Of a stretch of DNA of 7,301 nucleotides, positions 1 through 5,964 are shown one piece after another (within the stretch, counting starts at the first letter, position 1; each line of letters opens with the position of its first letter). The notes below the pieces were generated by a model that was not told where the DNA came from, ran no database searches, and saw only the letters and a list, made by a program, of their open reading frames with translations. The position numbers and the translations under genes are program-made. Location: contig CAAFNG010000172.1 of NCBI GenBank assembly GCA_900764225.1, positions 1-7,301 on the forward strand. The letters run 5' to 3'. The stretch comes from Lachnospiraceae bacterium. Lineage in GTDB: Bacteria > Bacillota > Clostridia > Lachnospirales > Lachnospiraceae.

Positions 1-59
1 AAGACGGCATACGAGATTCCTCTACGTCTCGTGGGCTCGGAGATGTGTATAAGAGACAG
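1..59 (+). other. Illumina Nextera i7 adapter (sequencing artefact)
   Basis: Bases 1-17 match the 3' part of the Illumina P7 oligo (AAGACGGCATACGAGAT). Bases 18-25 (TCCTCTAC) are an 8-base index, which I recall as Nextera N712. Bases 26-40 are GTCTCGTGGGCTCGG, and bases 41-59 are the Tn5 mosaic end AGATGTGTATAAGAGACAG. The order and spacing are exactly those of a Nextera library adapter. Genomic sequence therefore starts at about base 60, and the left edge of the window is a contig end. Open frames crossing this segment start with peptides such as MGSEMCIRDS or MYKRQ, which are translated adapter and not proteins. Confidence 0.98.
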
Positions 60-197
60 TTCATACACTATATTTTTCATTATTCAAAAAAAGCAGGCAA
101 TGAAAAGTCACAAAATCTCTTCAGTCACCCGCTTTTCACCCATACTCTCGCCGCTACCACTTCCACGATATTGGATGTTCAACCACCCACATACCAA

Positions 198-335
198 AAA
201 ATACAACTATTGGTTCTCTTTATAATCCTCAATATAAAAATAATGTTCTTGCTGTTTTCAGATCATTTCAGCTGTTTTCAGGCGATGCAACGACAGATCC
301 CGTCTAGTACCGATTTCCTGATTATGCTGCTCCAT
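198..335 (-). pseudogene. Decayed HEPN-domain (toxin-like) gene remnant
   Basis: An ATG at 335-333 lies inside the last codons of the MNT gene, the usual overlap in MNT/HEPN pairs. The frame from it reads MEQHNQEIGTRRDLSLHRL then KTAEM, and stops at 260-258. Reading on from 264 in the next frame gives DLKTARTLF. Adding one base near 266 would give KTAEDDLKTARTLF. Removing one T from the T5 run at 240-236 then returns to the first frame, which reads YIEDYKENQ, a TAG at 209-207, and LYF. The composite resembles the first helices of HEPN proteins as I know them: YRLxxAExDLxTAxxLF, then xxYKGANNRxYY. No continuation is recognisable beyond about 198, and the catalytic RX4-6H region is absent. The indels could be assembly errors near the contig end, but the in-frame stop and the lost downstream homology argue for real decay. 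The family call comes from remembered motifs, not an alignment. Confidence 0.6.
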
Positions 336-663
336 ACAAAACTACCCCTTCTTTATGAATATTTGAATAAAATGGATAGTTCACGATCCACTTGTTAAAA
401 TGCGCTTCACTTTTTGCAATAGGCTTTATATCCGTGTCATGATCCATATTAAAGTCGTAGGTCATGTACGAGAGCTGTTGTGCATATGCCTTTAATTCCA
501 GATCTGATATATCCACCAGGATCATAATGTCTACATCAGAATCCGGGCGGAAGTCCCCCCTTGCATAAGAACCATAAAGGATTATCTGGCGTACATGGGA
601 ACCATAAATCTTCTTGACCGCTTCCACATACTGTTTAATTAAATCCTGCATAATCTTTGGCAT
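322..663 (-). CDS. MNT-type nucleotidyltransferase (minimal NTase; MntA-like antitoxin)
   Basis: This 113-residue protein is a single minimal nucleotidyltransferase domain. The signature GSYARGDFRPDSDVDI lies at residues 31-46. It supplies the GS turn (31-32) and the paired metal-binding aspartates D43 and D45. A third acidic position is probably D78 in TDIKPI, and the C-terminal PFYSNIHKEGVVLY is typical of the group. In the MNT/HEPN family, such proteins neutralise a HEPN RNase partner by adding AMP to it; that role is known for the family and not shown here. The start ATG follows GAGGTGA with about 6 nt spacing, and a good promoter lies upstream (762-734). The expected partner gene begins inside its 3' end but is broken, so this copy appears solitary. 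It may persist as a remnant, as an anti-toxin to a toxin elsewhere, or in another nucleotidyl-transfer role. The domain call is firm; the antitoxin role is inferred. Confidence 0.9.
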   Translation of the reverse strand: MPKIMQDLIKQYVEAVKKIYGSHVRQIILYGSYARGDFRPDSDVDIMILVDISDLELKAYAQQLSYMTYDFNMDHDTDIKPIAKSEAHFNKWIVNYPFYSNIHKEGVVLYGAA

Positions 664-733
664 ACATCATCACCTCATTTTCTGCTGATAATACTATAAG
701 TTTCTCAATTCACAAATCTTTCTTCTTGATTTT

Positions 734-762
734 ATTATAACCAGTTTACCTTCGTTTCTCAA
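734..762 (-). promoter_or_regulatory. SigA-type promoter of the MNT gene
   Basis: On the minus strand the -35 box is TTGAGA (762-757, 5 of 6 consensus). A 17-nt spacer separates it from a perfect TATAAT -10 box (739-734). Transcription would start near 727, giving a leader of about 60 nt before the MNT start codon at 663. A 10-bp direct repeat, GTTTCTCAAT as read on the plus strand, covers the -35 region (754-763) and recurs in the leader (700-709), so an operator is possible. Confidence 0.75.
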
Positions 763-855
763 TCAATATTTTCCATGTAACAATGTTCCTGCTTTCTTCG
801 ATGAATTTTGTTCACTGTTATGGTATACATCTTGTTCTATATTTTTACTGAAATC

Positions 856-889
856 AAAAAAAGCAGAGCCTGCTCCACTCAGACTCTGC
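856..889 (-). terminator. Intrinsic terminator of the symporter/amidohydrolase operon
   Basis: On the minus strand, about 30 nt after the amidohydrolase stop codon, GCAGAG (889-884) pairs with CTCTGC (868-863). One mismatch follows, then a 3-bp inner extension around a 7-nt loop. Seven uridines follow directly (862-856 read as T7). This is a textbook Rho-independent terminator, and it separates the operon from the MNT gene's promoter. Confidence 0.85.
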
Positions 890-917
890 CTCTCACTTTT
901 TTCTTTTTATACTGCCG

Positions 918-2528
918 TTATTCTTCTACTTCTCTCTCATAAACGATCTCACCGCCAAGAACTGTCATATCCACTTTCGTGGTCTTAATCTCATCCGGGT
1001 CGATCTCATAGATATCCTTCTCGATAACTACGAAGTCCGCATTTTTACCCACTTCGATGGTTCCGTTCTCTTCTTCTGTATAGGAAGCGTAAGCTGCGTT
1101 TTTTGTAAAAAGCTTCACCGCTTCATCTACAGACATTTTTTCGGATGGGATCCAGCCTTCCTGTGGCTGACCGCTGATATTTTTGCGAGTGACTGCAAAA
1201 TAAATATTCTCCATGGCATCAAAGCTTACCACAGGAGCATCCGAACCGCCGGACGTATGGATTCCCATATCCAGCATGCTCTTCCATGCATACACCTTAT
1301 CCATACGGTGTGCGCCGATGGCAGGTTCCACTGTGTTCATATCCAGATCGATAAATACCGGCTGGATATATGCCAGAAGATCCTGGTCTTTCATCCCCTG
1401 CAAAATACGCGGATTGGTGATCTGGCAATGTACGATACCATGTCTGCCCTTTTTATTATCCTTCCGGTAAGGAGATTTCGCAGCTGCCTCAATGACCATA
1501 TCCATGGCACGATCGCCTATACAGTGTACCGCCGCCTGCATCTGATGCCGGTCAAAAAAAGCAAACAGATCGTCAAGCTCCTCCTGACTGAATGTAATGA
1601 TCCCGGTATTTCCCGGCGAATCCTCGTAAGGCTCATTCATGGCCGCTGTTCTTGCACCAAGGGAACCATCCTGGATCAGCTTCATTGGTCCGACAGTAAA
1701 GTGATCCCCCCTCTGTCCGGTACGATATCCTTCCTCAATAAAAGCCTTCGCATCCTCCGCCCGCTCAAAAAGGCACTGCTCATAATGGCGGATACTCAGC
1801 TCTCCTCTGGCATCCAGTGCCTTGTAGGAGGCCATGATCCGACGCCAGTTTTTCCCCGGAAGTGAGGCAAGATCATCGGACTGTACACCTGTAAATCCAC
1901 ATTCATTCAGCTTCTTCGCACTGTATTTGATGTAGTCTTCCACTTCTTCCTGGGATGGTGCTTCCAATACGGAAGAATAAAACTGTACTGCATTCTCCTT
2001 CAGAAGTCCGGTATCCAGGTCAACCTCCTTCTCAATCTCCGGAAACTCCGGGATTTTTTTCAGAAGCTCCAGACCGCAGCTGTTGCACACAGCCACATGC
2101 CCGCAGACACGCACCATAATGATGGGGATTTCCGTTGAGAGCGCATCCAGCTCATCCTTGTGCGGATAGCGTGGCTTATCAAAATGTTCCTCATTCCAGC
2201 CTCTGCAGTAGAGCCAGGTCAGCTTCTGACCTTTGCTCTCCTCCAGTCTTTTTTTTGCTGCGGCAAGCATTTCCTCAACACTTGTGCAGTCAAACAGTTT
2301 TACAGATCTTTCCACAAATGCATAATGCAGCATATGCATATGTGTATCCACAAAACCGGGCAGCATCAGCCTTCCCTTAAGGTCAATCCGTTTTTTGCAG
2401 GAAAAAGCTTCCGCTTCTTTATCAGTTCCCACAAAAACGATCCGGCCATTTTCGATTCCCACAGCCTCTGCCACTTTTTCACTGTCATCCAGTGTTCTTA
2501 TACATCCGTTAAAAAAAATTGTATCCAC
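918..2528 (-). CDS. Amidohydrolase family 3 (YtcJ-like) metal-dependent hydrolase
   Basis: This 536-residue cytosolic enzyme has the layout of amidohydrolase-3 (YtcJ/NfdA-like) proteins: a small N-terminal beta part, a TIM barrel, and a C-terminal return to the beta part (GTIEVGKNADFVVIEKD, about 489-505). Visible active-site elements are the HxH pair in DTHMHML (H63, H65), the conserved MKLIQDGSLGARTA block (K283 to about 295), H335 in VHCIGDRA, H367 in IVHCQITNP, and D430 in SGGSDAPV. Family members hydrolyse amide, N-acyl or formamide bonds; the substrate cannot be read from sequence. The start is GTG (2528-2526). It sits only 3 nt after the symporter stop, and the GAGG at the end of the symporter gene can serve as its ribosome binding site, so the two are probably translationally coupled. 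Length is normal and no key residue appears to be missing. No signal peptide is visible. The coupling suggests that the symporter imports the substrate, or that the two share a nitrogen source. Confidence 0.92.
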   Translation of the reverse strand: MDTIFFNGCIRTLDDSEKVAEAVGIENGRIVFVGTDKEAEAFSCKKRIDLKGRLMLPGFVDTHMHMLHYAFVERSVKLFDCTSVEEMLAAAKKRLEESKGQKLTWLYCRGWNEEHFDKPRYPHKDELDALSTEIPIIMVRVCGHVAVCNSCGLELLKKIPEFPEIEKEVDLDTGLLKENAVQFYSSVLEAPSQEEVEDYIKYSAKKLNECGFTGVQSDDLASLPGKNWRRIMASYKALDARGELSIRHYEQCLFERAEDAKAFIEEGYRTGQRGDHFTVGPMKLIQDGSLGARTAAMNEPYEDSPGNTGIITFSQEELDDLFAFFDRHQMQAAVHCIGDRAMDMVIEAAAKSPYRKDNKKGRHGIVHCQITNPRILQGMKDQDLLAYIQPVFIDLDMNTVEPAIGAHRMDKVYAWKSMLDMGIHTSGGSDAPVVSFDAMENIYFAVTRKNISGQPQEGWIPSEKMSVDEAVKLFTKNAAYASYTEEENGTIEVGKNADFVVIEKDIYEIDPDEIKTTKVDMTVLGGEIVYEREVEE

Positions 2529-2531
2529 TGT

Positions 2532-3983
2532 TTATTTTTCCTCTTTTTCTTTTTTATCCTCGTAGAAAAGTGCCATATCCTTGTCTACCTTTCCGATTCC
2601 CATGTAACGCGCCTTGTAATCCTTCAGCAGTTTAAAGAAAGTACCACTTAAGATAAATAATGTGGCAACATTTACAAATGTAGGGAATACGGTTGTAAAG
2701 TCTGCAATTACCCACAGCTGCGCCGGTGTTCCGTTTCCGTAAAGAGTAAGCACTGTGACCAGAAGACCCCATAATGGTGTTCCAAGGATAAAAACCTTCT
2801 CTGCGATCTTCAGAACCTTCTGATTATTTTTCAGCCAGTGCTTCAGGATCACGCTGTAGTAGGTGAACCATCCGGTTGATGTTGTTAATCCAAAAAGAAA
2901 AATACTGATCGCGATCAGTGCTCTCGCAATGGAGCCCATTCCAGACTCAAATGCTGTCAATGTCAGCTCTGATCCCTGAAGTCCTGAATTCCAGTAGCCG
3001 GTGATGATAACAACAAGACCTGTCATGGAGCAGACTACGATGGTGTCTGCAAATACCTCAAATGCTCCCATCAGTCCCTGTTTTACAGGATGGTCTGTCT
3101 TTGCGGAAGCATGGATCATAGGAGATGTTCCCCAGCCTGCCTCGTTGCTGTATACGGAACGGGCAAAGCCAAGACGCATTGCTGTTGCAACACCGGCTCC
3201 CATAAATCCGCCGACTGCCGCCTGTGTTGTAAATGCACCCTTGAAGATCAGTCCAAAGGTTTCCGGCAGCTTGTCAAAATTCACTACCAGTATTGCGAGA
3301 GAGCCTACAATATAAAGCATGCACATGATCGGTGTCATATAGGAAGAGATCACGCCGACTTTCTTTACACCGCCGATGATGATCAGATAGATCGCTGCCA
3401 CATACAAAAGTGACGGTACGATGTACGGCAGGTGGAAGGTACTTCCGACAGCCTCTGATACTGTATAATTCTGCAAAGTAATGAACCATGTCATGAAAAT
3501 ACAGCCGCCGAACAGTACTGCAAAAAGTTTCCAGAAAGGAAGCTTTTTCTCTCCGCCAAGACCCTTCTGCATGTAGTAGGTCGGGCCTCCTTGGTACTCA
3601 CCGTTTGGCTGTTTCTCTCTGTAGTATACAGCAAGTGTTACCTCTGCCATCTTGATGACCATGGCAAGAAGCGCTGCGATCCAGAGCCAGAATAATGCCC
3701 CAGGTCCTCCTGTTGCAATAGCCGTTGCAACACCGGACATATTGGATACACCAACAGTACCTCCGATCGCAATGGAAATAGCCTGGAACGGTGTCAGGCT
3801 CTTTCCGTCGTCTCCGCCTTCCTGACGGCGTTCTTTACTGAACATGTTTTTCACAATGTAACCAAAATGGCGGAACTGGAAGAAACCGGAACGTACTGTC
3901 AGATATACGCCTGTAGCGAGGATCGTGATCAGCAACGGCAGTCCCCAGAGCCAGTTGGTCAGATTTTCAAAAAGTGCAAACAT
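2532..3983 (-). CDS. AGCS-family sodium:alanine/glycine symporter
   Basis: This 483-residue polytopic membrane protein belongs to the alanine or glycine:cation symporter (AlsT/AgcS/DagA) family, which couples small amino acid uptake to Na+ or H+. Hydrophobic segments are spread throughout, starting with WLWGLPLLITILATGVYL (about 11-28). Family hallmarks are VGVSNMSGVATAIATGGPG (about 77-95) and SNEAGWGTSPMIHASAKTDH (279-298). The C-terminus is a charged cytoplasmic tail (about 471-483, many K/E). An in-frame ATG at 4022 would add 13 residues. I prefer the ATG at 3983 because AGGAGAGG lies just upstream of it and because the family starts with this hydrophobic segment. In most relatives I recall, the first hallmark reads GTGNIAG; here it is GVSNMSG, close to the substrate/cation site, so specificity may differ from plain alanine/glycine. 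The gene is first in an operon with the amidohydrolase and is preceded by a long structured leader. Confidence 0.93.
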   Translation of the reverse strand: MFALFENLTNWLWGLPLLITILATGVYLTVRSGFFQFRHFGYIVKNMFSKERRQEGGDDGKSLTPFQAISIAIGGTVGVSNMSGVATAIATGGPGALFWLWIAALLAMVIKMAEVTLAVYYREKQPNGEYQGGPTYYMQKGLGGEKKLPFWKLFAVLFGGCIFMTWFITLQNYTVSEAVGSTFHLPYIVPSLLYVAAIYLIIIGGVKKVGVISSYMTPIMCMLYIVGSLAILVVNFDKLPETFGLIFKGAFTTQAAVGGFMGAGVATAMRLGFARSVYSNEAGWGTSPMIHASAKTDHPVKQGLMGAFEVFADTIVVCSMTGLVVIITGYWNSGLQGSELTLTAFESGMGSIARALIAISIFLFGLTTSTGWFTYYSVILKHWLKNNQKVLKIAEKVFILGTPLWGLLVTVLTLYGNGTPAQLWVIADFTTVFPTFVNVATLFILSGTFFKLLKDYKARYMGIGKVDKDMALFYEDKKEKEEK

Positions 3984-4045
3984 CTTTTCCTCTCCTGTTC
4001 TCTTATTCTTTTGTTTTTGCAACCCCTGTCTGAAAATTTACTGCT

Positions 4046-4200
4046 AGGGTGAGCCATCAGTTCCTGGAACCAATGGCTCACCCTGAATCAATGGTGCAGA
4101 AAATCCCCAGAGTATGAAGCTCTGTCCGGTGTTCTCGATGCATGACCTTAATCGATCATATATCTGCGAGCCCCGTTCTTCCTCTTCATGCCCTGGGGAT
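4046..4200 (-). ncRNA. Structured 5' leader of the symporter operon (candidate cis-regulatory RNA)
   Basis: Transcription from the promoter at 4244-4236 gives a leader of about 245 nt. Its first element is a 17-nt helix in which 4200-4184 pairs with 4119-4103: 16 pairs including one G-U, and one C-A mismatch. It is closed by ATCCCCAG/CTGGGGAT. Above it is a purine-rich internal loop (AGGAAGAA opposite GACAGAG), then CGG/CCG and CTCG/CGAG pairing, and a small hairpin ATGATC-GATTAA-GGTCAT. A second hairpin has a perfect 12-bp stem (4084-4073 with 4057-4046) with an inner GTTC/GAAC pair, and no T-run follows it. I looked for glycine riboswitch, T-box, lysine, SAM, purine and c-di-GMP signatures and saw none. 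The extent and function are inferred. Confidence 0.55.
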
Positions 4201-4235
4201 CTTATTTCAGTCCACTTAGTTTTTCAAACCTCTGT

Positions 4236-4244
4236 AGTATACCA
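4236..4244 (-). promoter_or_regulatory. Probable extended -10 promoter of the symporter operon
   Basis: The minus strand reads TGGTATACT, an extended -10 element (TGn plus TATACT, 5 of 6 consensus). There is no good -35 box 17 nt upstream (TAGAAA), as is common for extended -10 promoters. Transcription would begin near 4229, about 30 nt before the long leader helix. This places both leader hairpins inside the transcript. Confidence 0.5.
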
Positions 4245-4344
4245 TAAACGGAAATATTTTTCTACTTTCCGATATGAAAATCTGTATTTTTATTCAAAAA
4301 TAATGAATATTTTTGTCCAGATAAATTTCACACATTCTGACAGC

Positions 4345-4836
4345 TTATTCCGTCACGATCCGGAACCAGTCTTTCTCCTCAAACTCAACGACTGTGCAGT
4401 CATTTGCATAAGTACATTCCGGCAGAATGATCATCGCATGAAGCACTTCGTTATTTACAGGAAGCGGACATAAATGCCAGATCGCAGCATTGATCTTTAC
4501 CATACATCCCTTCGGTATAATGAAAGCCTTTGCAAGCTGTGGTACCGGTGTTCCTGCGGAAGCCGAAGCTACATGAATGATCATATCATCATCCAGAGCT
4601 ACGATTCCCTCCCAGGTTGTTGTGTGGTACTCCGCACATTTTACGATCCTGTCATCTTTTTTTACTTCGATCGGGGAAAATCCCATACTTCCCATGGCAG
4701 TTCCGGATATCCGGTCCGGATAAAATTTATGAATCTCTCCTTCCAGCGGATATCCTTCCGGATGCGTCATATCACAAAATGTTCCGTATGGTGCAAATTC
4801 TTCCTTGGTGATCTTTACTGCTTTCACTTCTCTCAT
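4345..4836 (-). CDS. Ureidoglycolate lyase (AllA) family cupin-like protein
   Basis: This 163-residue protein has the overall pattern of the ureidoglycolate lyase family, a double-stranded beta-helix fold. The N-terminus VKITKEEFAPYGTFCD (about 7-22) matches the family opening. EYHTTTWEGIVALDDDMIIH (69-88) and LAKAFIIPKGCMVKINAAIWH (101-121) are the core strands, ending in the conserved Trp-His (W120, H121); H71 and H88 are other candidate active-site residues. AllA proper splits ureidoglycolate into glyoxylate and urea in allantoin breakdown, and E. coli AllA is of similar length (about 160). Similarity here is at family level, so the real substrate may differ; no other allantoin gene is in view. 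AGAAGG lies 8 nt before the ATG. The gene is about 65 nt beyond the shell-operon terminator. A TATAAT on the minus strand (4889-4884) may be its -10, but I see no matching -35. No clear terminator follows it, so some readthrough into the symporter leader is possible. Confidence 0.75.
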   Translation of the reverse strand: MREVKAVKITKEEFAPYGTFCDMTHPEGYPLEGEIHKFYPDRISGTAMGSMGFSPIEVKKDDRIVKCAEYHTTTWEGIVALDDDMIIHVASASAGTPVPQLAKAFIIPKGCMVKINAAIWHLCPLPVNNEVLHAMIILPECTYANDCTVVEFEEKDWFRIVTE

Positions 4837-4899
4837 AATATATACCTTCTCTCTTTTTAATTTTTCACTATAAAATTCCCCAATTATATCAGCCGTTGT

Positions 4900-4939
4900 A
4901 AAAAATGCAGAACCACTTCTTCTCTGTGTTCTGCATTTT
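4900..4939 (-). terminator. Intrinsic terminator of the shell-protein/GTPase operon
   Basis: On the minus strand GAATGCAGAAC-like pairing forms a perfect stem: AAAATGCAGAAC (4939-4928) pairs with GTTCTGCATTTT (4913-4902) around a 14-nt loop. A run of six T (4905-4900) follows, starting within the lower stem. The core is the 9-bp ATGCAGAAC/GTTCTGCAT. It lies about 33 nt after the EutP-like stop codon. The flanking A and T runs also make it a possible terminator in the other direction. Confidence 0.85.
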
Positions 4940-4971
4940 CTTTCATATATATAATATTCCTGATTTTTCCT

Positions 4972-5502
4972 CTACCGGATGGATTCCGGATATTCCACAC
5001 CTTCCGGCATGGGGTCCCACTCATTCAGTCCAATGCTCTGCTTATATTTCGCCTGCTCCAGTGTAAGCTTCGGAAGATCAGCTTTGAGATAATCCATCAG
5101 CTCACTGATTCCTTCTCTTGTCTTATTATTTACCATGAAGATCCTCTCACAGCCCATGTTCTCCATCCATTGTCTGACCATGGGAATGTTCGCATGGGGA
5201 GAATCCACCTTGGTGATGATCCCGATCAACGGCCGGAGAAGAAAATTCCTGCTGCCGTCACTGAACAGGTTAAACGGCTCGTTGGCTGCCTGCACAATAG
5301 CGATCACATCCGCCTCAAAGGAAAAGCATGCCAATCCTACACTGAAATGCTTGGACTCCGCATATTCTCCCGGTGAATCAATGGTATCTTCGTTTGTATT
5401 TGTATACTGGGTCTTGTGATAATGAAGCTCTTCGCCCTTCAGTGCCTGCGTCAGAGAAGTCTTGCCAGCCTCGCTTCGACCCATCAGAAAAATTTTTTTC
5501 AT
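4972..5502 (-). CDS. EutP/PduV-type BMC-associated GTPase
   Basis: This 176-residue protein is a small Ras-like P-loop GTPase of the EutP/PduV family, found in ethanolamine, propanediol and glycyl-radical microcompartment loci. Visible motifs are the P-loop GRSEAGKTS (8-16), the G3-like DTIDSPGEY (39-47, with SPGE rather than DxxG, typical of the family) and G4 TKVD (97-100). Family members have been proposed to act in microcompartment positioning or as acetate kinase-like enzymes; neither can be decided here. After the GTPase core ends near residue 142, a tail of about 30 residues (LTLEQAKYKQSIGLNEWDP and on) extends past the usual C-terminus as I recall it. The ribosome binding site is a weak AGGACGGGA 5-6 nt before ATG. 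It is the last gene of the operon, 19 nt after the upstream shell gene, and is followed by a strong terminator. The order shell protein then GTPase matches the eutS-eutP start of enterobacterial eut operons. Confidence 0.92.
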   Translation of the reverse strand: MKKIFLMGRSEAGKTSLTQALKGEELHYHKTQYTNTNEDTIDSPGEYAESKHFSVGLACFSFEADVIAIVQAANEPFNLFSDGSRNFLLRPLIGIITKVDSPHANIPMVRQWMENMGCERIFMVNNKTREGISELMDYLKADLPKLTLEQAKYKQSIGLNEWDPMPEGVEYPESIR

Positions 5503-5521
5503 TTTTTATCCCGTCCTGCTG

Positions 5522-5953
5522 TCAGCTTCTGTGGATCTCACAGACATCAAATTTCAGTGTTTCATGGAAAAAGCGTACAACCTCTTCCACCGCTGTCATA
5601 ACTTCCATAAAACCGCCTGTCAGTATCAGTGTGCCACAGAAACGATCCATAAATCCGATCTCCACATGTGCAGCCTTCACTGCCACATCCGCTGCCACAA
5701 CAATCGCTTCCCAGGGTGTGACACGAACCATGCCGATAGAATCCCCTCTGTGATCCTCACCTTCATGGACACCGATATGTAAAGCAAGATTCTCATATAC
5801 AGATTTATCATTCGGTGTGAACACATGGGCAAAGGATAATTCTTTTCCCGGAACCCGTACCCGGGTGATCCGAAGTCTCTTTCCCTTCAGATTCTCATAA
5901 TCATCATGGAAAAGCCTCTCCAGCAGTTCTTCCCTTGTTATTCGTTCTTCCAT
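5522..5953 (-). CDS. EutS/PduU-type BMC shell protein with N-terminal extension
   Basis: This 143-residue protein is a circularly permuted hexameric BMC-domain shell subunit of the EutS/PduU type. The core runs from VPGKELSFAHVFTP (34-47) through SIGMVRVTPWEAIVVAADV (72-90), AAHVEIGFMDRFCGTLILTG (94-113) and a final helix plus FDVCEIHRS. In PduU the permuted N-terminal strands form a small barrel over the pore (known for the family). Compared with its upstream paralogue it has about 18 extra N-terminal residues, MEERITREELLERLFHDDYE, predicted by eye as an amphipathic helix. It also has an insertion after FAHVF (about 46-58). The core is clearly related to the neighbour but diverged, so it is not a recent duplicate. 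AAGGA spans the upstream gene's stop codon and lies 8 nt before ATG, consistent with coupled translation. The two subunits may form separate hexamers or mixed ones; sequence cannot tell. Confidence 0.92.
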   Translation of the reverse strand: MEERITREELLERLFHDDYENLKGKRLRITRVRVPGKELSFAHVFTPNDKSVYENLALHIGVHEGEDHRGDSIGMVRVTPWEAIVVAADVAVKAAHVEIGFMDRFCGTLILTGGFMEVMTAVEEVVRFFHETLKFDVCEIHRS

Positions 5954-5964
5954 GGTACACTTCC

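Noticed and set aside
251..280. Direct repeat GCTGTTTTCA at 251-260 and 271-280 as a possible mobile-element or array signal
   Set aside because: It is better explained by the repeated LKTA codons of the decayed HEPN reading frame; there are only two copies and no array.
31..398. Two plus-strand open frames starting in the first 50 bases
   Set aside because: Both begin inside the Nextera adapter and run over non-coding DNA or antisense to the MNT gene; they are artefacts.
1257..1865. A 202-codon plus-strand open frame
   Set aside because: It is antisense to the amidohydrolase, whose family motifs are unambiguous; the frame has Cys/His/Arg-rich composition typical of shadows.
3984..4022. An upstream start (4022) adding 13 residues to the symporter
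   Set aside because: The strong AGGAGAGG lies inside this extension, just before the ATG at 3983, and the extension is hydrophilic and unlike the family start.
4046..4230. Glycine riboswitch or T-box in the symporter leader
   Set aside because: I could not find the glycine aptamer core motifs or the T-box TGGNACC bulge sequence, and the second hairpin lacks a U-run.
4291..4309. AT-only hairpin TATTCA/TGAATA after the ureidoglycolate-lyase-like gene
   Set aside because: Six A/T pairs only, with no U-run on the minus strand that would need it; too weak to call a terminator.
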